Below are positions 16,329 through 24,190 of a DNA stretch of 64,000 bases, one piece after another. A program made the position numbers and the translations under genes. The DNA is from Vescimonas fastidiosa. GTDB taxonomy: Bacteria; Bacillota; Clostridia; Oscillospirales; Oscillospiraceae. The stretch is from assembly GCF_018326305.1 (NCBI RefSeq), contig NZ_AP023416.1:558001-622000 (forward strand), given 5' to 3'. The notes under the pieces were generated by a model. It was not told the origin of the DNA, made no database searches, and saw nothing but the letters and a program-made list of their open reading frames with translations. The first letter of the stretch is position 1. Each line of letters starts with the position of its first letter.

Positions 16329-16525
16329 AAATGACAGCCCGTTGCACCCCCTGTTGCTATCCCGTTGCCGAGCCGGTTGCCGGGGAAAACCCCTTATTTC
16401 CGGGCTTTTCTCCCTTATAACAACCAAAACAACAGAAAAATAAAAGAAAAGTATAAATAGTAATCATCGCCAGATTGAGATTGTTTGCAAGGTCTTTTGA
16501 AGCCCGTTGCCGGACTTCGTTGCCG
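16245..16525. repeat. Candidate IME replication origin: GTTGCC iterons around an AT-rich segment
   Basis: CCGGCAAC copies on one strand at 16,245 and 16,258, and (C)CGTTGC(C) copies on the other at 16,338, 16,361, 16,373, 16,503 and 16,516 (CTGTTGC at 16,351). They flank an AT-rich stretch at about 16,424-16,470. Repeats plus an AT-rich unwinding segment beside replication genes is the usual origin plan; the assignment is inferred. Apart from these repeats and a weak hairpin near 16,376-16,404, the 16,329-16,569 gap holds nothing obvious. Confidence 0.5.
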
Positions 16526-16569
16526 ACACCCTCTGTCTGGCTATTTTCATGTATGGAGGATAACTGCCT

Positions 16570-16767
16570 ATGGCAAAAAACAAAACAGAGATTCATGTGA
16601 CTACTGTGTTTGACGGGGAGCTTGACGCAACCGATGTGTTCGTCAGCCTGATTTCCCAGAAATACGGCAAGACAAATACGAAAGAATATCTTGCTAAAAG
16701 GAAAGATATGAGCTATAATGAAGATGAGGTTCAAAAGAGCCAGATACCGTCTGGATTGTGTGGGTAA
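16570..16767 (+). CDS. Small protein upstream of IME recombinase
   Basis: A 65-residue protein (MAKNKTEIHVTTVFDGELDA, VFVSLISQKYG) beginning after ATGGAGGATAACTGCCT. Its position just before the recombinase and its size recall the TnpW-like or excisionase-like small genes of related elements, but sequence similarity is not clear to me. Its stop abuts the recombinase start. Confidence 0.65.
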   Translation: MAKNKTEIHVTTVFDGELDATDVFVSLISQKYGKTNTKEYLAKRKDMSYNEDEVQKSQIPSGLCG

Positions 16768-18438
16768 ATGGCTATGATGAACGAAATGGAATACAGAACA
16801 ATCGGTTCGGCACTTGCCGGAGGGTATCGTGCAGCGGTCTATTGCAGGCTGTCAAAGGACGATGACCTGCAAGGCGAAAGTGCCAGTATCGCAAACCAGC
16901 GTGATATGCTGGAAAAATACTGCGAAAAGCAGGGATGGGAGGTTGTGGCAGTCTATCAGGACGATGGCTTCACAGGTCTTAATATGGAGCGTCCTGATTT
17001 ACAGAGAATGTTGAGAGCCATTGAGCGCAGGCAAATCAACCTTGTCATCACGAAAGACCTCAGCCGACTGGGGCGTAACTATCTGCAAACCGGGCATTTG
17101 ATTGAGGACTTTTTCCCAAGAAACGGTGTCCGCTATATCGCCATGAATGACGGTATCGACACCCTGCGGGATAACAACGATATTGCCCCGTTCAAGAATA
17201 TCCTGAACGAGATGTACAGCAAGGATATTTCCAAGAAAGTCCATTCCTCTTATCTTCTGAAAGCGCAGAAAGGACAGTTTACCGGGTGTCTTGCCCCGTT
17301 TGGGTATCGGAAAGACCCGGAGGACAAAAACCATCTGCTCATTGACGAGGAAACCGCCCCGATTGTGCGGCTGATTTTCGGATATGCCCTAAACGGTCAT
17401 GGTCCGAACTATATCCGCAGACGGCTGGAGGAAGAAAAAATCCCCTGCCCCACATGGTGGAACCGGGAACGGGGGCTTCGCAATACCCGCACCAAATGGG
17501 AAAAGAAAGACCCGGAAAACGGGCGGTATATGTGGGACTTCTCCGTTATCAAAGACCTTTTGATGAATCCCGTCTACACCGGGGCGATTGCTTCCCAGAA
17601 AAAAGACTACCGCTTCAAAATCGGCACGATTGGGGAAAAGAAACCGGAGGACTGGGTTGTGGTTGAGGGACAGCACGAACCGCTGATTGACCGCATGAGC
17701 TTTGATATTGTGCAGAACAAGCTGAAATCCCGCCAGCGTCCGGGGCAGACCAATGAAATCAGCCTGTTTGCCGGACTGATAAAATGCGGCGAGTGTGGGA
17801 AGTCGCTGACGATACGCTACACAAACGCAAAACATCCCCAGCGGATTTACTCCTGCAAGACCTACAATGCCTTTGGAAAGAACCACTGCACCCAGCACCG
17901 GATTGACTATGACACCCTTTACAGCCATGTGCTGCGGAAAATCCGGGAATGTGCCAGAGCTGCCCTGATGGACGGGGAAGCGGTTGCTGACCGCCTGACC
18001 AATACCTGTGAAGCCGAGCAGCGGGAACAGCGGGAAGCAATGGAACGCTCCCTTACAAGGGACGAGGAACGGATTGAGGTTCTGGACAAAATGGTCATGC
18101 GGCTTTATGAGGATATGATTGCAGGGCGTATCAGTGAGCAGAATTTCAACACCATGCTGGAAAAGACACAGACCGAGCAGACGGAGCTTAAAACAAAAGT
18201 GTCCGAGGGCAGAAAGCGGCTGTCCGATGAAGTCCAGCTTGCCAATGACGCAAAACAATGGGTGGAAGCCATTCAGGAATACGCCAACATCACAGAGCTG
18301 GACGCAGCCACCCTCAACCGCTTAATCAAAGAAATCGTCGTGCATGAGCGCATTGACGAAGATAAAACAAGACACATTTCTATCGAAATTCATTTTAATC
18401 TCAAACCCATCCCGGAGGTGGAACAGGTCACTGCCTGA
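16768..18438 (+). CDS. tnpX: Large serine recombinase (TnpX/Tn4451 type) of the IME
   Basis: A 556-residue site-specific recombinase that integrates and excises the IME. The resolvase domain has catalytic Ser29 in YCRLSKDD and the arginine patch in ITKDLSRLGRNYLQTG. The recombinase domain follows (GCLAPFGYRKDPEDKNHLL), then a zinc ribbon with CGECGKS near residue 340 and SCKTYN...HCTQH near 365-377, and a coiled coil (residues about 410-490). Full length and apparently intact. It lies at the element's right end, 98 bases before the attR core, as is usual for att-adjacent integrases. Confidence 0.93.
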   Translation: MAMMNEMEYRTIGSALAGGYRAAVYCRLSKDDDLQGESASIANQRDMLEKYCEKQGWEVVAVYQDDGFTGLNMERPDLQRMLRAIERRQINLVITKDLSRLGRNYLQTGHLIEDFFPRNGVRYIAMNDGIDTLRDNNDIAPFKNILNEMYSKDISKKVHSSYLLKAQKGQFTGCLAPFGYRKDPEDKNHLLIDEETAPIVRLIFGYALNGHGPNYIRRRLEEEKIPCPTWWNRERGLRNTRTKWEKKDPENGRYMWDFSVIKDLLMNPVYTGAIASQKKDYRFKIGTIGEKKPEDWVVVEGQHEPLIDRMSFDIVQNKLKSRQRPGQTNEISLFAGLIKCGECGKSLTIRYTNAKHPQRIYSCKTYNAFGKNHCTQHRIDYDTLYSHVLRKIRECARAALMDGEAVADRLTNTCEAEQREQREAMERSLTRDEERIEVLDKMVMRLYEDMIAGRISEQNFNTMLEKTQTEQTELKTKVSEGRKRLSDEVQLANDAKQWVEAIQEYANITELDAATLNRLIKEIVVHERIDEDKTRHISIEIHFNLKPIPEVEQVTA

Positions 18439-18489
18439 CCTGTCCCGCCGGGACGGTTCTCTTAAAAAATACCATATAGATTTTTTGTA

Positions 18490-18560
18490 CGCCGCCGCCC
18501 GCCATCGAGCAGAGTTTTACACCTAATTGGGGATAAAACAGCTCATGGCGGGCGGCGGCG
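18490..18560. repeat. 16-bp inverted repeat spanning the IME right junction
   Basis: CGCCGCCGCCCGCCAT (18,490-18,505, inside the IME) is the exact reverse complement of ATGGCGGGCGGCGGCG (18,545-18,560, in maff2). The arms are 39 bases apart and enclose the attR core. No counterpart is seen at the left junction. Confidence 0.6.
18536..18549 (+). repeat. IME right attachment site (attR core)
   Basis: AAACAGCTCATGGC, partner of the repeat at 7484-7497. The middle base is C here and T at the left. Confidence 0.8.
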
Positions 18561-18613
18561 TTGCCTTGATTGGCGGCGTTCTTGTCCCGCTGCTCTCCGG
18601 CCTGTTCAGCTAA
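18536..18613 (+). pseudogene. maff2: maff2, 3' fragment
   Basis: Encodes KQLMAGGGVALIGGVLVPLL and SGLFS to a TAA stop, matching the second half of the ICE2 Maff2 proteins, including the second membrane helix. It has no start or ribosome site of its own. It completes the 5' fragment at 7346-7504. Confidence 0.9.
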
Positions 18614-18632
18614 CCGATTCTGAAATACACCG

Positions 18633-18664
18633 CCGCGCCGCCCCCCTGACCGGGGGCGGCGCGG
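18633..18664 (+). promoter_or_regulatory. Strong GC hairpin between maff2 and trbL
   Basis: CCGCGCCGCCCCC (18,633-18,645) pairs perfectly with GGGGGCGGCGCGG (18,652-18,664). No T-tract follows, and the next gene's ribosome site begins at once. It looks like an mRNA processing or stability structure rather than a terminator. ICE2 has a weaker hairpin after its first maff2 copy. Confidence 0.55.
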
Positions 18665-18682
18665 GAAAGGAGGTGCTGCCTT

Positions 18683-19546
18683 TTGATTATTGATTGGCTG
18701 GAGGAATGGTTTAAGGGCGTTCTGATCGACGGAATCATCGGCAACCTGTCGGGGCTGTTCGATACAGTGAATACAAAGGTGGGTGAAATTGCCGCTGATG
18801 TCGGAGCGACGCCGCAGGGCTGGAACTCCGGCATTTTCAATATGATCCGCAACCTGTCCGAATCCGTCATCATCCCGATTGCAGGTGCAATTCTCGCATT
18901 TGTAATGACCTACGAGCTGATCCAGATGGTGACAGAGAAAAACAATCTGCACGACATTGACACCTTTATGTTCTTCAAATGGGTGTTCAAAACTTACGCG
19001 GCTGTTCTGATTGTCACGAACACTTGGAATATTGTCATGGGCGTTTTTGATGCAGCGCAGCAGGTCGTCAATCAGAGCGCAGGCGTGATAATCGGCAATA
19101 CCAGCATTGACATAGATTCCATTGTGGGTGATCTGCAAACGTCGCTGGAAGCTATGAGTCTTGGCGGACTGATTGGACTGTGGTTTCAATCTCTGTTTGT
19201 CGGGCTGACGATGAACATTCTTTCCATCTGCATTATGCTGGTGGTCTACGGGAGAATGATTGAAATATATCTTGTGACCTCGTTGGGACCCATCCCGCTT
19301 GCTACCATGACAAACGGAGAATGGCGCAATGTCGGGCAAAATTATCTGAAATCTCTGCTGGCGCTGGGCTTTCAGGCGTTCTTGATTATGGTGGTCGTGG
19401 GCATCTACTCGGTCTTGATCCAGAGCATTTCCGCGACGGGCGACGTGTCCGGCGCAATCTGGCTGGCAATGGGCTATACGGTGCTGCTGTGCTTCTGCCT
19501 GTTCAAAACGGGCAGTATGGCAAAGGCCGTGTTCAGCGCCCATTGA
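18683..19546 (+). CDS. trbL: TrbL/VirB6-like conjugal transfer membrane protein
   Basis: A 287-residue polytopic membrane protein with five or six hydrophobic helices (for example VIIPIAGAILAFVMTYELIQ near residue 64 and AFLIMVVVGIYSVLIQSI near 232) and the shared LGPIPLATM segment. VirB6/TrbL proteins form the inner-membrane part of the channel. TTG 18,683 follows GGGAAAGGAGG; no ATG is available. The ICE2 homologue at 53,764 also uses TTG. It lies right behind the split maff2 gene. Confidence 0.88.
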   Translation: MIIDWLEEWFKGVLIDGIIGNLSGLFDTVNTKVGEIAADVGATPQGWNSGIFNMIRNLSESVIIPIAGAILAFVMTYELIQMVTEKNNLHDIDTFMFFKWVFKTYAAVLIVTNTWNIVMGVFDAAQQVVNQSAGVIIGNTSIDIDSIVGDLQTSLEAMSLGGLIGLWFQSLFVGLTMNILSICIMLVVYGRMIEIYLVTSLGPIPLATMTNGEWRNVGQNYLKSLLALGFQAFLIMVVVGIYSVLIQSISATGDVSGAIWLAMGYTVLLCFCLFKTGSMAKAVFSAH

Positions 19547-19554
19547 CGGAGGGC

Positions 19555-20106
19555 TTGCCTATCAGAACATACAACATCATTTACGCAGACCCGCCGTGGC
19601 GCTATGAGCAGCGAAAGGTGCAGGGCGCGGCAGAAAATCACTATCCCACCATGAGCATTGACGAGCTTTGCGCCCTGCCCGTGCCGGAGCTGGCGGCGAA
19701 GGACTGCGCCCTGTTCCTCTGGGCGACCTTTCCGCAGCTTCCCGAAGCCCTGCGGCTGATCCGCGCATGGGGCTTTCGGTATAAAACCGTGGCGTTCGTC
19801 TGGCTCAAACGTAACCGTAAAAGTCCGTCATGGTTTTACGGTATGGGCTACTGGACACGAAGCAATGCGGAAATCTGTCTGCTGGCGACCAAGGGCAAAC
19901 CAAAACGGCAGTCGGCAGGCGTACATCAGTTTATCATCAGTCCCATTGAGCAGCACAGCAAAAAGCCGGATGAAGCGCGGAACAAAATTCTTGCGCTCAT
20001 GGGCGATCTGCCCCGCGTGGAGCTGTTCGCCCGGCAGAAAACGCCGGGCTGGGACGCATGGGGCAATGAAATTGCAAGCGATATTACGCTTGCGGAAAGG
20101 AGTTAG
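19555..20106 (+). CDS. MT-A70 family adenine methyltransferase
   Basis: An approximately 182-residue N6-adenine methylase with IIYADPPWRYE at the N-terminus (catalytic DPPW) and KDCALFLWATFP further on, lacking any long N-terminal extension. A TTG at 19,555 is only 1-2 bases from GGAGGG (19,548-19,553). ATC at 19,561 is 7 bases from it and aligns with the initiator ATG of the ICE2 homologue, so true initiation may be at ATC 19,561. It probably methylates transferred DNA to evade restriction; the target is unknown. Confidence 0.82.
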   Translation: MPIRTYNIIYADPPWRYEQRKVQGAAENHYPTMSIDELCALPVPELAAKDCALFLWATFPQLPEALRLIRAWGFRYKTVAFVWLKRNRKSPSWFYGMGYWTRSNAEICLLATKGKPKRQSAGVHQFIISPIEQHSKKPDEARNKILALMGDLPRVELFARQKTPGWDAWGNEIASDITLAERS

Positions 20107-20109
20107 CAC

Positions 20110-20544
20110 ATGGCCTATGTGAATGTGCCAAAGGATTTGACGAAAATCAAATCCAAGGTGCTTTTCAATTTAACAAAGCGGCAGCTTATTTGTTTTGGGC
20201 TGGCGGCGCTCATGGGAGTGCCGCTTTTCTTTTTGCTCAAAGGCGGCATCGGGACGACGGCTGCGGCAATGGTGATGATCGTTGTCATGCTCCCCGGTTT
20301 TCTGTTTGGGGTGTATGAGAAGAACGGGCAGCCCCTTGAAGTGGTAGGGCGGCAAATCATAGAAAGCTGCTTTCTGCGCCCCAAGGAGCGCCCCTATCAG
20401 ACCGTCAACGCATACGACGCCCTTGTGTGTCAATATCAAATGGAACAGGAGGTAAAGGCGATTGTCGAAAAGAGCAGACAGCGCGGAAGCAAAAAGCATG
20501 GCGGACAAGCCCAAGCTCACCCGCGCCGAAAGAAAACAGATTGA
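20110..20544 (+). CDS. prgI: PrgI family membrane protein
   Basis: A 144-residue protein starting MAYVNVPKDLTKIKSKVLFN, with two hydrophobic helices (about residues 30-47 and 50-68) and a cytoplasmic basic tail. PrgI proteins are small channel components encoded next to VirB4 in Gram-positive transfer operons. The 3' end overlaps the virB4 start by about 80 bases and contains its ribosome site. Confidence 0.88.
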   Translation: MAYVNVPKDLTKIKSKVLFNLTKRQLICFGLAALMGVPLFFLLKGGIGTTAAAMVMIVVMLPGFLFGVYEKNGQPLEVVGRQIIESCFLRPKERPYQTVNAYDALVCQYQMEQEVKAIVEKSRQRGSKKHGGQAQAHPRRKKTD

Positions 20545-22873
20545 AGCCGTCATTCGTAAATATCGCGGTGACGGCAAGCCCCATACCGCGCAGGACACGA
20601 TACCCTATCAGATCATGTACCCGGACGGCATCTGCTATCTCGGAAACAGGCGCTATTCGCAGAGCATTGAGTTTTTTGACATCAACTATTTGCTTGCGCA
20701 GCCTGACGATCAGACGGCTATTTTTGAATATCTCTGCGATCTGTATAACTATTTGGATTCTTCCATCTATGTGCAGTTCACCTATCCCAACCGTAAGTCC
20801 GATCGGGAGCAGCTTGCTCGGAGCTTTGAAATGCCGCCCTGCAATGACGGTTTAGATCCGATCCGACAGGAGCAGACGGACATTCTCAAGCGGCAGCTTG
20901 CCCGCGGCAACAACGGCAGCGTGAAAACCAAATACATTACCTATACCATTGAAGCCGATAACCTCAAGGCGGCACGGGCAAGGCTGTCGCGTATCTCGCT
21001 GGATATTCAGGGCTACTTCAAAATCATGGGTGCGGTGTCCCGTGTGCTGGACGGCAAGGAGCGTTTAGAGGTGCTGCACGGCATCATGCACCCGGATGGA
21101 GAACGCTTCAACTTTGACTGGAAGTGGCTTGCCGCTGGCGGGCTTTCCACCAAGGACTTTATCGCGCCGTCCTCCTTTGCGTTCAAGAATAGCCGTATGT
21201 TCCAGATGGGCGGCAAGCTCTGCGCTGCAAGTTTTTTGCAGATCATTACGCCGGAGCTGACCGACCGCATACTGACCGATTTTCTTGATACGGACAGTAG
21301 CCTTGTCGTCAATGTCCATATTCAGGCATTGGAGCAGACAGAAGCCGTAAAAATGGTGAAGCGGAAAATCACAGACCTTGACGCTATGAAAATTCAGGAG
21401 CAGAAAAAGGCTGTCCGGGACGGCTACGATATGGATATTCTGCCGTCCGACCTTGCCACCTACGGTGGTGCGGCGAAAAAGCTGCTGCAAGATCTCCAAA
21501 GCCGCAACGAGCGGTATTTTCTGCTGACGTTTCTTGTTCTGAACTACGGAGATACCAAACGCAAGCTGGAAAACGATGTGTTCCGTACAGCAGGCGTAGC
21601 GCAAAAGCACAACTGCACCCTGACGCGGCTGGACTTCCAGCAGGAGCGCGGTCTTGTGTCCTCGCTGCCGCTGGGGGAAAATCAAATCCATATCACGCGG
21701 GGCATGACGACCTCGGCCGTGGCAATCATCGTTCCCTTTGTGACGCAGGAGCTATTTCAAGGCGGCGATTCCCTCTACTACGGGCTAAACGCCAAGTCCG
21801 GCAACATGATTATGCTTGACCGCAAAAATGCGCGTTCACCCAACGGCCTTGTATTCGGCACACCGGGCGGCGGCAAGTCATTCTCCTGCAAGCGGGAAAT
21901 GATCGGTGTGCTGCTGAAAACCCACGATCATGTGCTGGTATGTGACCCGGAGGGCGAGTATGCGCCGCTGGTAAAGCTGCTGCATGGGCAGATTATCAAG
22001 CTCTCTCCCACCAGCCGCGATTACCTGAATCCGCTGGACATCAACCTGAACTATTCCGAGGACGAAAACCCGCTGGCGCTCAAATCCGATTTTGTGCTGT
22101 CCCTCTGTGAGCTGATTATGGGCGGCAAGACCGGGCTGGAAGCCATCGAACGCACCGTAATTGACCGCGCTGTGCAGCGTATCTATCAGCCCTACTTTGC
22201 AGACCCGCGCCCAGAGAATATGCCGATCCTCTCCGACCTCCATGCCGCGCTGACAGCGCAGCATTTGCCGGAAGCCGACCGTGTGGCACAGGCGCTTGAT
22301 CTGTATGTGTCGGGATCGCTCAATTTCTTTAACAACCGAACGACGGTTGACATTGACAACCGCTTTGTCTGCTTTGACATCAAGGAGCTGCCGAAGAACC
22401 TGAAAAAGCCGGGTATGCTGGTGATTCAGGATCAGGTTTGGAATCGTGTCACCCGCAACCGCAACACAGGCGTATCGACATGGTACTACGCGGACGAATT
22501 TCATTTGTTATTAAAAGAGCCGCAAACCGCAGCATACAGCGCGGAGATCTGGAAGCGATTCAGAAAATGGGGCGGTGTGCCAACAGGTGCGACGCAAAAC
22601 GTCAAGGATCTGCTGTCCAGCCCGGAAATCGAAAATATTCTGGAAAATTCAGACTTCATCTGTATGCTCAACCAAGCGGCGGGCGACCGCAAAATTCTTG
22701 CTGAACGTCTGAATATCTCGCCGGAGCAGCTAAAGTTCGTTACCAACTCCCCACCCGGCGAAGGGCTGCTGTTCTTTGAAAATGTGATCCTGCCCTTTGC
22801 AGACAAGTTCCCACGGGACACCGAGCTTTACCGCATTATGTCCACCAAGCCAAGCGAGGTGAACGGCGTATGA
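20462..22873 (+). CDS. virB4: VirB4-type conjugation ATPase
   Basis: An 803-residue ATPase that powers the type IV channel. Walker A is GTPGGGKSFSCKRE near residue 465, and a Walker B-like YADEFHLLL lies near 675; VTRNRNTG and GATQNVKDLLSS are typical of the family. TTG 20,462 is chosen because AGGAGG (20,447-20,452) is 9 bases upstream; ICE2 shows exactly the same AGGAGG-9-TTG arrangement. ATG 20,498 is the alternative. It overlaps the methylase gene by 4 bases. Confidence 0.93.
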   Translation: MSKRADSAEAKSMADKPKLTRAERKQIEAVIRKYRGDGKPHTAQDTIPYQIMYPDGICYLGNRRYSQSIEFFDINYLLAQPDDQTAIFEYLCDLYNYLDSSIYVQFTYPNRKSDREQLARSFEMPPCNDGLDPIRQEQTDILKRQLARGNNGSVKTKYITYTIEADNLKAARARLSRISLDIQGYFKIMGAVSRVLDGKERLEVLHGIMHPDGERFNFDWKWLAAGGLSTKDFIAPSSFAFKNSRMFQMGGKLCAASFLQIITPELTDRILTDFLDTDSSLVVNVHIQALEQTEAVKMVKRKITDLDAMKIQEQKKAVRDGYDMDILPSDLATYGGAAKKLLQDLQSRNERYFLLTFLVLNYGDTKRKLENDVFRTAGVAQKHNCTLTRLDFQQERGLVSSLPLGENQIHITRGMTTSAVAIIVPFVTQELFQGGDSLYYGLNAKSGNMIMLDRKNARSPNGLVFGTPGGGKSFSCKREMIGVLLKTHDHVLVCDPEGEYAPLVKLLHGQIIKLSPTSRDYLNPLDINLNYSEDENPLALKSDFVLSLCELIMGGKTGLEAIERTVIDRAVQRIYQPYFADPRPENMPILSDLHAALTAQHLPEADRVAQALDLYVSGSLNFFNNRTTVDIDNRFVCFDIKELPKNLKKPGMLVIQDQVWNRVTRNRNTGVSTWYYADEFHLLLKEPQTAAYSAEIWKRFRKWGGVPTGATQNVKDLLSSPEIENILENSDFICMLNQAAGDRKILAERLNISPEQLKFVTNSPPGEGLLFFENVILPFADKFPRDTELYRIMSTKPSEVNGV

Positions 22874-23850
22874 TGATGGAGCTTGATACCATTCTCTGCG
22901 GCGACAGTCTGAATGTGCTGAAAGCCCTGCCGGAGGGCAGTGTTCATTGCTGCGTGACCTCGCCGCCCTACTACGGGCTGCGGGATTACGGCATGGACGC
23001 ACAGATCGGGCGGGAAGCCACGCCGGAGGAATACATTTCGCGGCTGACAGCGGTATTCCGCGAGGTGCGCCGGGTGCTGCGCCCGGATGGGACCTTGTGG
23101 GTAAATATCGCGGACAGCTATTGCGGCACAGGCAGCAAAGGTGATACCCGTGACCCCAAATATCCGCAGGGGCGCAACGGGCAGAACATTTCTCTCTGTC
23201 AAGCGGTGCGGGGCTGCAAGCAAAAGGACATGATCGGGATTCCGTGGATGCTGGCCTTTGCGCTCCGCGCCGACGGCTGGTATCTGCGCAATGACGTGAT
23301 CTGGGCAAAGGGAAACCCCATGCCGGAGAGTACCAAAGACCGCTGCACCCGCAGCCATGAGCATATTTTCATGCTCACCAAGAGCAGGCGTTATTTCTAT
23401 GACTGGCTTGCCATTGCCGAACCCATTGCCCCCACGACCGCCCTGCGCAAAAAGGCGGGGCGCGGCGTGGGCAAGTATTCCGCTCCCGTGCCGGGACAGC
23501 CGCAGACGCAGAATATCAATAAGCCGAGGGAAAAAGGCAGCATCACCGACGACATGATCTTGCCCGTCCGGGCAAAGCGCGATGTGTGGTTTATCAACAC
23601 CGTGCCTTACAAGGGCGGGCATTTTGCCGCCTATCCGCCCCTGCTGGCAGAAACCTGTATTCTGGCTGGCTGTCCCATGGGCGGCATTGTCCTTGACCCG
23701 TTCATGGGCAGCGGCACGACGGGGCTTGCGGCAAAGCGGCACGGCAGGCATTACATCGGTATTGAGCTGAACACAGAGTTCTGCTCTCTCGCACAGACGC
23801 GAATTGAACATGACGCCGACAAACGGCGCGGAAAGGGGAATTTGCCGTGA
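22870..23850 (+). CDS. Site-specific DNA methyltransferase (TSPPYY type)
   Basis: A 326-residue methyltransferase of the N4-cytosine/N6-adenine beta-like class. The catalytic motif TSPPYY is near residue 36 and the S-adenosylmethionine motif DPFMGSGTTG is near 277, in the order catalytic then cofactor-binding. No restriction enzyme is next to it, so it is an orphan methylase, likely protective in a new host. It starts ATGATGATG at 22,870, overlapping virB4. The ICE2 homologue appears to begin with ATA. Confidence 0.9.
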   Translation: MMMELDTILCGDSLNVLKALPEGSVHCCVTSPPYYGLRDYGMDAQIGREATPEEYISRLTAVFREVRRVLRPDGTLWVNIADSYCGTGSKGDTRDPKYPQGRNGQNISLCQAVRGCKQKDMIGIPWMLAFALRADGWYLRNDVIWAKGNPMPESTKDRCTRSHEHIFMLTKSRRYFYDWLAIAEPIAPTTALRKKAGRGVGKYSAPVPGQPQTQNINKPREKGSITDDMILPVRAKRDVWFINTVPYKGGHFAAYPPLLAETCILAGCPMGGIVLDPFMGSGTTGLAAKRHGRHYIGIELNTEFCSLAQTRIEHDADKRRGKGNLP

Positions 23851-24149
23851 TATACGATACGCGATACATCATTGAGGGCTGGCACTACCGCCTGTTGATT
23901 TTGGACTTGTATCTGGTCTTTGTGGAGAATGTCAGTTTGGCGCGGCGGCTATCTGCTGCCAAAAGCCAAAAGGATTTTCTGCGGCTGCAAAAGCAGGCTG
24001 ATCGCTATCAAAAAAGAGCGTACAAGAAAATGCACAAATGGGGCATCCCCAAGGACTGCGAATCCTTTGCGATTGATACGCTGCAAAAAGCGCTTGAAAA
24101 AAAGTATCTGACACCACTGCCCGATGATGCAGAAGAAACTGAAATTTGA
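23847..24149 (+). CDS. Hypothetical ICE protein
   Basis: A 100-residue basic, helical protein (LIL-DLYLVFVENVSLARRL, then KQADRYQKRAYKKMHKWGIP). GTG 23,847 overlaps the methylase stop, so it is coupled to it. ICE2 has an unrelated 197-residue gene before its methylase instead. I know of no function. Confidence 0.6.
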   Translation: MIYDTRYIIEGWHYRLLILDLYLVFVENVSLARRLSAAKSQKDFLRLQKQADRYQKRAYKKMHKWGIPKDCESFAIDTLQKALEKKYLTPLPDDAEETEI

Positions 24150-24190
24150 TTTCGTTCTCCATGTGGGGGACAGATCGGAGGTGATACCCA

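Larger units (their letters stand above)
7490..18541 (+). mobile_element. IME: 11,052-bp Tn4451-like mobilizable element inside maff2
   Basis: Bounded by the 14-bp repeats at 7484 and 18,536, whose spacing gives a length of 11,052 bp. It carries a large serine recombinase at its right end, TnpV, a MobA/MobL relaxase, replication proteins (HTH initiator, CHC2 primase, VapE helicase) and regulators, but no type IV secretion genes. It would therefore need a conjugative helper. Codon use and GC are visibly lower than in the surrounding ICE1 genes, particularly at 7.6-9.3 and 11.7-12.6 kb. Insertion of serine-recombinase IMEs into maff2 of ICEs has, as I recall, been reported in streptococci. Confidence 0.9.
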
